From an uncultured Aquimarina sp. (GTDB taxonomy: Bacteria; Bacteroidota; Bacteroidia; Flavobacteriales; Flavobacteriaceae): a DNA stretch of 64,000 nucleotides. Of this stretch, positions 46,889 to 56,023 are shown piece by piece; position 1 is the first letter of the stretch; each line of letters opens with the position of its first letter. Below the pieces are notes generated by a model, which was not told the origin of the DNA, searched no databases, and worked only from the letters and a program-made list of their open reading frames with translations. Made by a program: the position numbers and the translations under genes. The stretch lies in contig CANNBP010000002.1 of assembly GCA_947502885.1 (NCBI GenBank), positions 248,001 to 312,000 of the forward strand, in the 5' to 3' direction.

Positions 46889-47563
46889 ATGGATTACACA
46901 AAAGAATTCGAAAAATACGCTACAAAACATCACGGTATTAATAGTAATTACTACAACCAAATTATAAGTAGTATGTATCCGGTTGGTATGACTCCAAATA
47001 TTATTGAGGAGCGCCAGATGAACATTGCTATTTTTGATGTTTTTTCGAGATTAATGATGGATCGTATTATATTTTTAGGTACGGGTATTAATGATCAAGT
47101 CGCAAATATTGTTCAAGCACAGTTATTGTTTTTAGAAAGTGTAGATTCTTCAAAAGATATTCAGATTTATATTAATTCACCAGGAGGTAGTGTTTATGCT
47201 GGTTTGGGTATTTATGATACAATGCAATTTATAAAGCCAGAGGTGGCTACAATATGTACAGGTATGGCTGCATCAATGGGAGCTGTATTGTTGTGTGCAG
47301 GAGAGAATGGTAAACGTTCAGGATTGCCACATAGCCGTGTAATGATTCATCAGCCTTTAGGTGGTGCACAAGGGCAAGCTAGTGATATTGAGATTACAGC
47401 GCGTGAGATTCTTATTTTGAAAGAAGAATTATATAAAATAATCGCTAAGCATTCTGGACAGTCTTATGACAAAGTGTATGAGGATAGTGATAGAGATTAT
47501 TGGATGAAAGCTGATAAAGCTTTAGAATATGGAATGATTGATGAAATTTTGACTAGAGAATAA
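46889..47563 (+). CDS. clpP: ATP-dependent Clp protease proteolytic subunit
   Basis: 224 residues. Serine peptidase that forms the tetradecameric chamber served by ClpX. Catalytic triad by position and motif: Ser129 (GMAASMGA), His154 (MIHQPLGG), Asp203 (SDRDYWM), with the same spacing as in E. coli ClpP. The N-terminus is about 30 residues longer than the mature form, suggesting self-processing. clpX follows after 184 bases. Confidence 0.96.
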   Translation: MDYTKEFEKYATKHHGINSNYYNQIISSMYPVGMTPNIIEERQMNIAIFDVFSRLMMDRIIFLGTGINDQVANIVQAQLLFLESVDSSKDIQIYINSPGGSVYAGLGIYDTMQFIKPEVATICTGMAASMGAVLLCAGENGKRSGLPHSRVMIHQPLGGAQGQASDIEITAREILILKEELYKIIAKHSGQSYDKVYEDSDRDYWMKADKALEYGMIDEILTRE

Positions 47564-47747
47564 TTAATTTTTCTTGTAGATTAATAAAACCTATCTTGTT
47601 GTTTTGTAGGCAAGATGAAATACAAGAAAAGTATATAAACGATTACAAATGTCTATTTGAGGATAACTTAAATAGAAGTATGTAGATTTTATCTGATCTA
47701 AAAAAAATATTCAAAAGATCGATAGATAAAATTGAAACTTAATAACT

Positions 47748-48980
47748 ATGGCCAAGGAAGATTTAGAATGCTCTTTTTGTGGGAGAAAAAAGCCCGAAAC
47801 TAATTTACTTATTGCTGGATTAGATGCTCATATATGTGATAGATGTATTGTTCAAGCACATGGTATTGTTGTAGAAGAGGCTAGGGAAGAAGAAAATGGA
47901 GAGCTTAGTAGTGAACTAATGTTACGTAAACCAAAAGCAATTAAAGGCTTTTTGGATGAATACGTGATAGGACAAGAGTTTACTAAGAAAGTAATGTCTG
48001 TAGCGGTTTATAACCATTATAAGCGTTTACTGCAACCTCATTCTGAGGATGATATTGAGATACAAAAAAGTAATATCATCATGGTGGGGCAAACAGGAAC
48101 TGGTAAAACTCTGATGGCAAAAACAATTGCGAAAATGCTTAATGTGCCATTGGCCATTGTTGATGCAACAGTACTTACAGAAGCCGGATATGTAGGAGAA
48201 GATGTCGAAAGTATTCTTACCAGGCTATTACAAGCGGCAGATTATAATTTAGAGAAAGCGCAACGTGGTATTGTTTTTATTGATGAAATTGATAAAATAG
48301 CGCGTAAAAGTGATAATCCTAGTATTACTAGAGATGTATCAGGAGAAGGAGTGCAGCAAGCTTTGTTAAAGTTATTAGAAGGTACAGTTGTTAATGTACC
48401 GCCTAAGGGAGGTAGAAAACACCCGGATCAAAAATTTATTGAGGTTAATACTGAGAATATATTGTTTATTGCGGGAGGAGCTTTTGATGGGATAGAAAAA
48501 AATATCCAAAAGAGGTTGAATATGCAAGCGGTAGGTTATAGTGCTTCTAAAAGTGAAGATGCTATAGAAAAAGATAATCTTCTTCAATATATCATTCCAA
48601 AAGATCTAAAAGACTTTGGTCTTATCCCAGAAATTATTGGTAGACTACCGGTACTTTCATATATGAACCCATTAGATAAAGAGACGTTAAGATCTATTCT
48701 TACAGCTCCTAAAAATGCTATTATAAAGCAATATAAGAAGCTGTTTGAAATGGATAATATTGATTTTTCTATTACAGATGGCGCATTAGATTATATTGTA
48801 GAAAAAGCTATGGAATATAGATTAGGTGCAAGAGGTCTTAGGTCTCTTTGCGAAGCAATTTTAACTGATGCAATGTATGAGTTACCAGAGAGTGATGAAA
48901 AAGAATTTAAGGTAACTAAGGACTACGCAGAAAAGAAGCTTAATAAATCAACCATTAAAAAGCTTAAAGCAGTTTCTTAA
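47748..48980 (+). CDS. clpX: ATP-dependent Clp protease ATP-binding subunit ClpX
   Basis: 410 residues. AAA+ unfoldase that feeds ClpP. Zinc-binding N-domain with Cys8, Cys11, Cys30, Cys33; Walker A GQTGTGKT at 114-121; pore loop GYVG at 148-151; Walker B FIDEID with Asp179/Glu180; sensor-2 GARGLRS near the C-terminus. Complete. Upstream a weak stem atcttg/caagat (47593-47616) may end part of the clpP transcript, so clpX could be separately expressed. Confidence 0.97.
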   Translation: MAKEDLECSFCGRKKPETNLLIAGLDAHICDRCIVQAHGIVVEEAREEENGELSSELMLRKPKAIKGFLDEYVIGQEFTKKVMSVAVYNHYKRLLQPHSEDDIEIQKSNIIMVGQTGTGKTLMAKTIAKMLNVPLAIVDATVLTEAGYVGEDVESILTRLLQAADYNLEKAQRGIVFIDEIDKIARKSDNPSITRDVSGEGVQQALLKLLEGTVVNVPPKGGRKHPDQKFIEVNTENILFIAGGAFDGIEKNIQKRLNMQAVGYSASKSEDAIEKDNLLQYIIPKDLKDFGLIPEIIGRLPVLSYMNPLDKETLRSILTAPKNAIIKQYKKLFEMDNIDFSITDGALDYIVEKAMEYRLGARGLRSLCEAILTDAMYELPESDEKEFKVTKDYAEKKLNKSTIKKLKAVS

Positions 48981-49000
48981 CTTCTAAAATTAAAAGCTAT

Positions 49001-49038
49001 AAAAAAACACCTTTATATTAATATAAAGGTGTTTTTTT
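49001..49038. terminator. Terminator after clpX
   Basis: A perfect inverted repeat spans 49001-49038 (aaaaaaacacctttatat pairing with its complement), centred on a short AT palindrome, with A and T runs at the ends. Works in either direction, serving clpX and the convergent small gene. Confidence 0.9.
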
Positions 49039-49071
49039 GTCTATATGTGAATTGAGTTGAGTGTGTGTTTC

Positions 49072-49392
49072 TTATTTAGAATAGGAGATACGATTTTTTT
49101 TGTTTTTAATCATATCTTCAGTTGTTCTTAATACCAATCCTTGATTGTTTTTCTTAAGATCAATATTTAAATCACTTTGACGAATCAAAGCTTCGTAAAA
49201 TGCTTTCTTAGATTGCTCACTATAACATATGTCTTTTTCCAAGGAATTCTTGGCTTCTGCAGCTGTATCTGTATTGGTAGTTGTGCTGATTAATTTTGAA
49301 TCAGAAGAGTTTTGTTTGTTAGGTTTGATTTCTTGTGCGCTAATTCCTGCGAAAGAGGCTAGTAGTATAAGGCAAGATATCGTTGTTTTCAT
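49072..49392 (-). CDS. Small exported protein of unknown function
   Basis: 106 residues: signal peptide (about 1-19, LASFAGISAQ), then a Ser/Thr/Asn-rich linker and a helical part (AKNSLEKDICYSEQSKKAFYEALIRQSDL) with one Cys. Ends in a basic KNKKNRISYSK. Not recognised. Monocistronic, convergent with clpX, with a long AT-rich region upstream. Confidence 0.7.
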   Translation of the reverse strand: MKTTISCLILLASFAGISAQEIKPNKQNSSDSKLISTTTNTDTAAEAKNSLEKDICYSEQSKKAFYEALIRQSDLNIDLKKNNQGLVLRTTEDMIKNKKNRISYSK

Positions 49393-49788
49393 AGCTTGGG
49401 GCTTTAGTCTATTTTGTAACTCACTGAGACCAAATTTAATATGAAAATTAACAGTTAAAAAATGATTTCGTAACTTTTAGATTAAACACTTTTTTTTACG
49501 ACGAAATACTCGAATTTTTGTTAAAAATGGAATATTCGTACGTAATTTTATTGAGGTAAAACCATAATTTCTAACTTTTGATTTTGAACTTTTTATAAAA
49601 AACAAGTCGGTTATTTGAATGTTTTTTCTCTAAAGTTTGTGTAAAAAAAATAAAAATATTAGGTGCTATAAAGGAGTTTTTTTTTCTCAGATCGATGCAA
49701 TAAAAACAAACTTAATGTTTTTAAACTTTTGAAAATGTTGGTGTGCAATTGCCTTTATAATGAGTATATTATTTTAATTCTTGGTGTT
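49393..49788. other. Gene-free AT-rich region
   Basis: 396 bases between the end of the GH3 gene and the start of the small exported gene. No ORF above a dozen codons and no strong hairpin. It presumably holds the promoter of the small gene; no full TTG/TAnnTTTG pair was found. Confidence 0.5.
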
Positions 49789-51321
49789 TTAGGATGAGCA
49801 AGAATTTACTTTGTTTAGACTAATGAGCTCATCTACATAAGTTCTTTTGTTAGATAGTCTAGGTATTTTATGTTGTCCTCCTAGTTTGTTGTTTTTTTTA
49901 AGCCAATCATAAAATAGATCATGTCTTGCTACCCTTATTTTAAGGATATTAAGTGTAGTGTTGTTGTATCTTTTAGCTTCATAATCGCTATTAACCTGTT
50001 GCAGGTTTAAGTCTAAAATTTGAGTAAACTTTTCTAAATCAGCAGGATGTTTTTTAAACTCAATAATCCATTCATGTGCTCCTTTTTCTTTTTCGTTCAT
50101 AAAAATAGGAGCAACAGTGTAATCGACTATTTCACTTTGGGTTGCTTTGATTGTTTTTTTTAGAGCTTCTTCTGCATTTTCAATGATTAATTCTTCTCCA
50201 AAAACATTAATATGATGTTTGGTTCTTCCAGATACTTTTATTCTATAAGGGTTAATAGAGGTGAAGCGAACTGTGTCGCCGATCTTGTATCTCCATAAAC
50301 CTGCATTTGTAGTAATAACAACAGCATAATTTTTACCAACTTCAACTTCACTTAATGGAATTGTGATTTCATGTTCTGTTCCATATGTGTTCATTGGTAT
50401 AAACTCATAAAAAATACCATAATCTAACATAAGCAATAGTTCTGATGAATCATTATGATCCTGTATGGCAAAAAAGCCTTCAGAAGCATTGTATATTTCG
50501 TAATATTTAAATGAACTATTGGGTAAAATTTTATGATACTGATCTTTATAGGGGTCAAAGCTAACTCCTCCGTGAAAATATACCTCTAAATTGTTCCATA
50601 TTTCAAATAAACTCTCTTTTCCTGTAGTTTCTAATACTTGATTGAGTAAAACGAGCATCCATGAAGGAACTCCGGCCAAGCTAGTAACGTTTTCTTGGAT
50701 AGTCTCGTTAACAATAGCCTGCATTTTGTACTCCCAATCACTCATTAAGGATACTTCGCTACTTGGAGTTGAGCTAAAATCTGCCCAAAAAGGCATGTTG
50801 TCTATAATAATTGCGGATAAGTCTCCAAAGGAAGTGCCATTTTCTTTGTATAGTTCTTTACTACCTCCTAATCGAAGGCTTTTTCCTGTAAATAATTTGG
50901 CATTTTCATTGTTATTAAGGTACATGCACAATAAATCTTTACCAGCCGCAAAATGACAATCTTCAAGAGATTCTTCACTAACAGGGATGAATTTGCTTTT
51001 TGCACTAGTGGTACCACTCGACTTGGCAAACCATCTGATGGGTGTGGGCCAAAAAATGTTGTTTTCTCCTAAACGACTACGTTCTATCATTGGTTCGTAA
51101 TCTTCATAAGATCTTATTGGAACTCTTTCTTTGAATGTTTCGTAATTAGAAATAGTAGCAAAATCATAACTTTTTCCTATTTCTGTATGCTTTGCCGTTT
51201 CAATCAATGTGTGTAGTAATTCTAATTGTACCTCGTTTGGGTATTTAAGAAAAAGCTCCATCTGGTGGAAACGCTTTTTTAAAAACCAGCTTGCTATAGA
51301 ATGTACTAATGGTATTGGCAT
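49789..51321 (-). CDS. GH3 auxin-responsive promoter family (acyl-adenylating) protein
   Basis: 510 residues, full-length for the family. The ATP-binding motif KSSGTTSAKSKFIP (about residue 90-103) and the later YEIYNASEGFFA and YRIKVSGRTKHHINVFGEEL match GH3 enzymes, which adenylate carboxylic acids and couple them to amines; plant members conjugate auxin and jasmonate. Bacterial substrates are largely unknown. Common in Bacteroidota. Divergent from the DUF2797 gene. Confidence 0.92.
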   Translation of the reverse strand: MPIPLVHSIASWFLKKRFHQMELFLKYPNEVQLELLHTLIETAKHTEIGKSYDFATISNYETFKERVPIRSYEDYEPMIERSRLGENNIFWPTPIRWFAKSSGTTSAKSKFIPVSEESLEDCHFAAGKDLLCMYLNNNENAKLFTGKSLRLGGSKELYKENGTSFGDLSAIIIDNMPFWADFSSTPSSEVSLMSDWEYKMQAIVNETIQENVTSLAGVPSWMLVLLNQVLETTGKESLFEIWNNLEVYFHGGVSFDPYKDQYHKILPNSSFKYYEIYNASEGFFAIQDHNDSSELLLMLDYGIFYEFIPMNTYGTEHEITIPLSEVEVGKNYAVVITTNAGLWRYKIGDTVRFTSINPYRIKVSGRTKHHINVFGEELIIENAEEALKKTIKATQSEIVDYTVAPIFMNEKEKGAHEWIIEFKKHPADLEKFTQILDLNLQQVNSDYEAKRYNNTTLNILKIRVARHDLFYDWLKKNNKLGGQHKIPRLSNKRTYVDELISLNKVNSCSS

Positions 51322-51560
51322 ATTTTTGGTGTATATTTAGGCAGAAATTATGGTAAAGCTTGTTTAATTATAGTGTGTATTGAAATTCTCTTTTTTATTT
51401 TTGTAGCTAAAACTAAACAAATAAAACATGGCTTCCAAAGATAACAAGACATCTTCTGTCTTTGTCATAGCGATGCAATACTTGCTTTATTTGCCATTTT
51501 GAACTAAAAATAATAAAAATTATCACATTCTTTATAGTAGATACGATATAACACACTTTT

Positions 51561-52355
51561 ATGCAATATCAAGGAGTACTTACAAAAATGCAAACCGAAA
51601 TAGGAAGTCCAATTCAATACTATTTAGTTTTTGAGTCAGATTTTATTCATGTAAATCAATTGTTGAATAAAAAAATACACATAGAGTTTAAGGGGTATAA
51701 ATGTTTGGCATGTGGAGAGAATAAAAAAATATTTAGACAAGGATATTGCTATGACGACTTCTATAATCAACCTCAGGTAGGAGATTGGGTAATGAGACCC
51801 GAATTAAGTACAGCTCATTTGGGTATTGAAGATAGAGATTTGGATTTTGAGAAAAAAGCACAATTGCAACCGCATATTGTCTATTTAGCCAATTCTAGCA
51901 ATGTCAAAGTTGGGGTTACTCGTAAGTCTCAGGTGCCAACCCGATGGATTGATCAAGGCGCTCACGAAGCCGTTGAAATTGTTGAGGTGCCCAATCGTTA
52001 TTTGGCAGGAATTACTGAAGTAGCTTTAAAAGAGAAAGTTGCCGATAAAACCAACTGGCGTACAATGCTTAAAAATGAAGTTGTTGATAAAGATTTGGTG
52101 GCTTTTAAAAATGATATTAAAGATCTTTTACCAGAGGAGGTGAAGGAGTATTTTGTTGAAAATCAAAAAGAAACACATCTTGAATTTCCGGTATTAAGAT
52201 ATCCTGATAAGGTAAAAAGTTTAAACTTAGAAAAAACACCTGATTATACAGGGGTTCTTAAAGGGATTAAAGGACAGTATCTTATTTTTGAAGATAATAC
52301 GGTTTTTAATGTAAGAAACAATGAAGGATATGTTGTAGGTATTACGATCAATTAG
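51561..52355 (+). CDS. DUF2797 protein with zinc-ribbon-like and GIY-YIG-like regions
   Basis: 264 residues, soluble. N-terminal part has Cys48-x2-Cys51 and Cys63 (KCLACGENK, GYCYDD), a likely metal site with a non-Cys fourth ligand. The middle part resembles the GIY-YIG nuclease core: VYLA (107-110), VKVGVT (115-120), Arg128, Glu153 and Asn165 (TNWR) in the right order. DUF2797 has no established function; the nuclease resemblance is my inference. The upstream spacer contains a -7-like TATTTTTG (51396-51403) and a 24-codon ORF at 51428-51502. Confidence 0.85.
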   Translation: MQYQGVLTKMQTEIGSPIQYYLVFESDFIHVNQLLNKKIHIEFKGYKCLACGENKKIFRQGYCYDDFYNQPQVGDWVMRPELSTAHLGIEDRDLDFEKKAQLQPHIVYLANSSNVKVGVTRKSQVPTRWIDQGAHEAVEIVEVPNRYLAGITEVALKEKVADKTNWRTMLKNEVVDKDLVAFKNDIKDLLPEEVKEYFVENQKETHLEFPVLRYPDKVKSLNLEKTPDYTGVLKGIKGQYLIFEDNTVFNVRNNEGYVVGITIN

Positions 52356-52439
52356 GATTCTTATGTTGTAATGAAATTTGTTATAAGTGTATGGTTATTT
52401 TAAGTGTGTATTCGAGTTAGTTGTTCCTTAAAGCTAAAT

Positions 52440-53078
52440 TTATATGATAATTAGCTTAATACTTTGAAGAATAGCTATAATAAGTAACGCAATTCCTATC
52501 GTCTTGAAAATCTTACCTTGCGAATTCTTTTGCCTTTGAGCCATTTTATTTCCCCATTTCCCATAGAAGTAGAGTGTTCCGGTTTTTCCTAGATAAATAC
52601 CTGAAAAGAAAAACAAAAGTGTAGTTAATGAGTTTTGTGATGTGAGTTCAAAAGCATATTTGTTTATTAGAGAAACTGCCAAAATCCAGTATATGATTAC
52701 TGGAGGGTTAAGTAATGCTAAAGAAAATCCAGTTAAGAATTTGGAGTGTAGTACTTTTGGAGCATCATATTTTGATCGAATTTTTCTTGGTTTATTGAGG
52801 ATAAGAAAGTACAAGCCAATTGTAAAAAAGAGCATAATGAATATAACCTGAATCCATATGTTTTCTTGAAAAAAAGTGGATAACTCTAATCCAAAATGTA
52901 AGGCAAAAAAAGCAAGTAAAACCTCTCCAATACCTGCAGAAAGTGTAATTCGAGATGCTTCTTTGTTGTTTTCTTTTACAGCGGTTGTAATAACGGCGAT
53001 GTTAACTGCGCCAAGTGGAATGGCACCAAGTATTGCTGTAAGAATACCTAAAAAGAAATATGAGACTTGTATTGTCAT
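52440..53078 (-). CDS. LysE/RhtB-family exporter
   Basis: 212 residues with six membrane helices. LysE-fold proteins export amino acids and related metabolites. Typical start: FFLGILTAILGAIPLGAVNIAVITTAVKENNKEA, close to the family's GxxPGP region with a Leu-Gly variant; a Pro-rich helix ALLNPPVIIYWILAV follows. Substrate not inferable. A promoter and a terminator for the upstream gene overlap just before it. Confidence 0.85.
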   Translation of the reverse strand: MTIQVSYFFLGILTAILGAIPLGAVNIAVITTAVKENNKEASRITLSAGIGEVLLAFFALHFGLELSTFFQENIWIQVIFIMLFFTIGLYFLILNKPRKIRSKYDAPKVLHSKFLTGFSLALLNPPVIIYWILAVSLINKYAFELTSQNSLTTLLFFFSGIYLGKTGTLYFYGKWGNKMAQRQKNSQGKIFKTIGIALLIIAILQSIKLIII

Positions 53079-53111
53079 ATAGAGGTAGTAGTCAAAACGA
53101 TAGTTAGCTTA

Positions 53112-53143
53112 CAAATGTAGTTTAAAAAATAAAAGAGTAACAA
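53112..53143 (-). promoter_or_regulatory. Promoter of the LysE-type gene
   Basis: Minus strand: TTG (complement of 53141-53143), 21-base spacer, TACATTTG (complement of 53112-53119), 34 bases before the start. It overlaps the preceding terminator. Confidence 0.6.
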
Positions 53144-53158
53144 ATATGTTACTCTTTT
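53120..53158 (-). terminator. Terminator after cassette B
   Basis: 11-bp perfect stem aaaagagtaac (53131-53141) / gttactctttt (53148-53158), 6-base loop; the minus-strand tail is T-rich. About 70 bases after the 145-residue gene. Confidence 0.82.
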
Positions 53159-53227
53159 GCCGTCGTTGTTATGAACTTCTATGTAAGGGGGGAAGTTATA
53201 CGGTTTAATAAAATTTAGTGTTGATCT

Positions 53228-53665
53228 TTAAAAACTGCTATTGGAGCCAATCCTCATTTTTTTTATCATATCTTCATAGAAAAGAATGGTCCAAATGATT
53301 TTTTCTGTATCTGCATATGGAACCAGCTCTTCAATTGTTTCTTTTGATATTTCGATGTGATCTTGAGTAGATGCTGTATTGTTTTTTAAAATCTTTAAAT
53401 GTCTCGAATCTTCTTTAATACCAATATCTCCTAATCTGATATCTGCTTCATTTGTTAATGATAAAAACGGAAGGGTTGTTAAAATCTCAGTAACACGATC
53501 TTGGTATAAAGCTATTAGCTCTCCCTTTTTTAAGGCTTGTAGATCGCTGATCGTATGAAATTTTGCTATTTGATCTTTTTGAGTAAAAAAAATAGCTTCT
53601 TGTTGTGCATAAAAGAATGTGTGGATGAGTAAAAAAAATGATATAAGTAATATTTTTTGTGACAT
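53228..53665 (-). CDS. Exported 145-residue partner protein, cassette B copy
   Basis: 145 residues from the ATG at 53665, which opens a signal peptide (about 1-20, HTFFYAQ); the in-frame ATG at 53731 has no hydrophobic start. The mature protein is homologous along its whole length to the gene at 55554-55991: FHTI, LKKGELI, LTNEA, DIGIKEDS, YADTEKI and IKK-RIG-N-F are shared. Mostly helical with one predicted periplasmic or secreted domain; no Cys, no known catalytic motif. It follows the beta-helix gene by 132 bases, with a 7-bp stem tatagcc/ggctata (53754-53776) between them. Family not recognised. Confidence 0.85.
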   Translation of the reverse strand: MSQKILLISFFLLIHTFFYAQQEAIFFTQKDQIAKFHTISDLQALKKGELIALYQDRVTEILTTLPFLSLTNEADIRLGDIGIKEDSRHLKILKNNTASTQDHIEISKETIEELVPYADTEKIIWTILFYEDMIKKMRIGSNSSF

Positions 53666-53797
53666 AGTGTTTATGGTGTGTACGTGTATCCTATATTCAG
53701 TTTTATGCGTATTTCTTTTATATAAATTCATTTGTTTTATGGTCTTATATACCTATAGCCTGGGGTATAGGCTATAAATGTAAGAGGGACTAATTTA

Positions 53798-55060
53798 TTA
53801 TTGCATTACCATGTATGCGTTTAAAGATTGTTTTAATTGAAACTTAGGAACAATTGTGTTTTTTGGGTCTTTAAATAAATCGTTTACAGATACAAAACTC
53901 TTGGTAAATCTATTGTATTTAAGTATATCTGATGTGCCATTAATGGTTTTGTTGTTAGAACTTACTCCTTCTCCATGAATGTTGAAAAAACTATTGTCCA
54001 TCATAAAAGCATCTTGCATCAAAGCTAAAGAGGTGTATGTGTTGTCGAATTTGACAACATCAGAGAATCCAGATATTTTTGAATTATGAATATAAGTTTT
54101 GGCTGCATTCGATGATAGGATTGCAGCATTTGTATGTTGATAGTTGCTTTTATCTGATAAATTAACAAGAGTAGCGTGTGTAATTGTTATGTCAGTTACG
54201 TTTTCAGGTCTGATATAACCAAGATCCTTGTTGTATCCATTGACTTTGATTGCATATGACCCTTGAGGCGAGTTGATAAAAGGATGTCTTATGGCAATTA
54301 CATTTTTAAGAATACCCGAAAAGCCTTCCGAAAATTGATAATCGTTTCCTTGAGCTTTATGTGAGATTAGGTTTTGGATGTTGTTCTTTCCTCCTTGAAT
54401 GTTGTATGAATCTTTACCAGAATAACTAACCATCACGTCTTTAACGATTGATGAAGTACCTATGCCGTACAGAGATAACCCGTTAGATCCATTTGTTGTA
54501 TTTCCAGAAAACTCAATTCTAACAAAACGTAGTATAACTGTTTCTTCATGTTCTAAATTTCCTCCATAAACAGCATATTGAGGATTAAAGTTTCCGTCAA
54601 TGGTTCCATTACCTGTAACGGTATTAACTTTTCCAGAACCAGCAACTATAATACCTCCCCAGTCTCCACTATTTCTGGATTTTGAAGCTTTATTTGAGGT
54701 AAAAACTATGGGATAGGCTCTGGATCCTGCTGCGATTAACTTTGCTCCTTTGGTGATAATTAAATTTGCAGGATTCTTGTCGTCGCACCTTATTACTGTT
54801 CCTTCTTCTATGGTTAAAGATGCTCCATTGGTAACATAAACATTGCCAGATAATAAGTATACCTTATCATTTCCTAAGTAGGTATGATCAGAAATGATAT
54901 TAGGTAGTGTCTCATCTGCATCTGGGTAATCTGTTTTATTTGGCGTAAAGTTGGTCCATCCTTTCGCCCACTTTTCACTATTTTCATTAAAATCTTGTGC
55001 AATTGCGGTAGAAAAAAATAATAATGCCAAAGCTGTTGTTATAAAACATCTTTTTTTCAT
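53798..55060 (-). CDS. Secreted parallel beta-helix protein, cassette B copy
   Basis: 420 residues. Signal peptide (1-21, FSTAIAQ), then KGWTNFTPNKT, a rung-forming core (YLLSGNVYVTNGASLTIEEGTVIRCDD, then NLIITKGAKLIAAGS, PIVFTSNK, GDWGGIIVAG) and further right-handed beta-helix-like repeats. Resembles Bacteroidota proteins often mislabelled as multidrug transporters; it has no membrane helices. No type IX sorting domain is obvious; the end is MVMQ, as in its paralogue. The loop read DDSFECFGG in cassette A is KDSYNIQGG here, so an acidic site is lost. Function unknown. Confidence 0.87.
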   Translation of the reverse strand: MKKRCFITTALALLFFSTAIAQDFNENSEKWAKGWTNFTPNKTDYPDADETLPNIISDHTYLGNDKVYLLSGNVYVTNGASLTIEEGTVIRCDDKNPANLIITKGAKLIAAGSRAYPIVFTSNKASKSRNSGDWGGIIVAGSGKVNTVTGNGTIDGNFNPQYAVYGGNLEHEETVILRFVRIEFSGNTTNGSNGLSLYGIGTSSIVKDVMVSYSGKDSYNIQGGKNNIQNLISHKAQGNDYQFSEGFSGILKNVIAIRHPFINSPQGSYAIKVNGYNKDLGYIRPENVTDITITHATLVNLSDKSNYQHTNAAILSSNAAKTYIHNSKISGFSDVVKFDNTYTSLALMQDAFMMDNSFFNIHGEGVSSNNKTINGTSDILKYNRFTKSFVSVNDLFKDPKNTIVPKFQLKQSLNAYMVMQ

Positions 55061-55500
55061 AATTAGGTTATTTTGGGATTAATATTTTGGAAGAAATTTC
55101 TTTCTCACAAATTTTGTAGATACTAAGATACAGGACTTTAACGAAAAACGGTTACGTGTTTACCGTAATATTTCTACGTTAAACCGTATTTTGTCATTTT
55201 TTAGCAATACTATAATAGGAATATTCTTACAAATAAAATAGGTTATGTTGTTGTTAATCTGTAGTTTATGTTTTTTGGGTTTGGTCTTTTGGAATTATTT
55301 TGTGTACTTTTTATTTTTTACGGTTTTTCGTAAAAAAGGGGGTTTTCCCCCTGTTTTTCAACGCTATATTGATCGGTTTTTGAAGTTTTTATGACGATAA
55401 AAAGAGTTAAAAAACGATGTAATACACATTTGTTTTGTTTGTAAGTCAATTTTATCTGACATAAAAGGGTACGAATTAAATAAAAATAGATTTGGTATTA
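55061..55500. other. Intercassette region with hairpin, repeats and a candidate small ORF
   Basis: No confident gene. Contents: ACGGTTA/TACCGTA/AAACCGT/ACGGTTT elements at 55148, 55161, 55181 and 55320; a GC hairpin aggggg (55337-55342) / ccccct (55347-55352) with flanking A and T runs, terminator-like in both directions; and a plus-strand 49-codon ORF (55245-55394) with a hydrophobic N-terminal half and a basic tail. Base composition is otherwise AT-rich. Confidence 0.5.
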
Positions 55501-55536
55501 AACAAAAATACAACCACTTATGGTTGTATTTTTGTT
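55501..55536 (-). terminator. Terminator after cassette A
   Basis: 16-bp perfect stem aacaaaaatacaacca (55501-55516) / complement (55521-55536), 4-base loop, 18 bases downstream of the 145-residue gene. Confidence 0.88.
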
Positions 55537-55553
55537 AATGGTGTTTGACTTGT

Positions 55554-55991
55554 TTAGAAGTTTCCGTTGGCACCAATTCTAGTCTTTTTAATTACTTCTT
55601 CGAAGTATAGAATAGCCCAAACTATTTTTTCAGTATCGGCGTAAGGTATAAATTCAGAAATTAGATCAGTAGTGCTTGAGATCGCATCAATTGTTGAAGT
55701 ATGGTGCTTGTCTAAAGATTTTAAATGATCAGAATCTTCTTTTATTCCAATATCTGATAATGTAACACCGGCTTCATTAGTAAGTGCTAAATATGGGATA
55801 ACAGTGGTTATCTCACGAACACGATCTGCATATAATTTGATAAGCTCCCCTTTTTTTAGGTTTTCTAGTTCATCAATTGTATGAAATTTATTCACTAAAG
55901 CGTTCTGTTCAAAAAAAACATTTTTTCTTACTTGTGCATTAGAAAAGTTTAGAATGAAGATGGTAAATAAAATTGTGTTAAATATTTTCAT
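55554..55991 (-). CDS. Exported 145-residue partner protein, cassette A copy
   Basis: 145 residues. Signal peptide (about 1-19, LNFSNAQ) and a mature domain matching the copy at 53228-53665 position by position with almost no gaps (VNKFHTIDEL, LKKGELIKLYADRVREI, LALTNEA, LSDIGIKEDSDHLK, EFIPYADTEKIVWAILYFEEVIKKTRIGANGNF in pieces). Predicted helical, no Cys, no catalytic motif I know. Separated from the beta-helix gene by only 32 bases and followed by a strong terminator, so the two genes form an operon. Unrecognised family. Confidence 0.87.
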   Translation of the reverse strand: MKIFNTILFTIFILNFSNAQVRKNVFFEQNALVNKFHTIDELENLKKGELIKLYADRVREITTVIPYLALTNEAGVTLSDIGIKEDSDHLKSLDKHHTSTIDAISSTTDLISEFIPYADTEKIVWAILYFEEVIKKTRIGANGNF

Positions 55992-56023
55992 TATGATAAT
56001 AATTTATGTGTAGATATTCAAAT

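Noticed and set aside
49672..49690. Purine-rich aaaggag as a Shine-Dalgarno site
   Set aside because: No start codon at suitable distance, and genes in this window do not use such sites.
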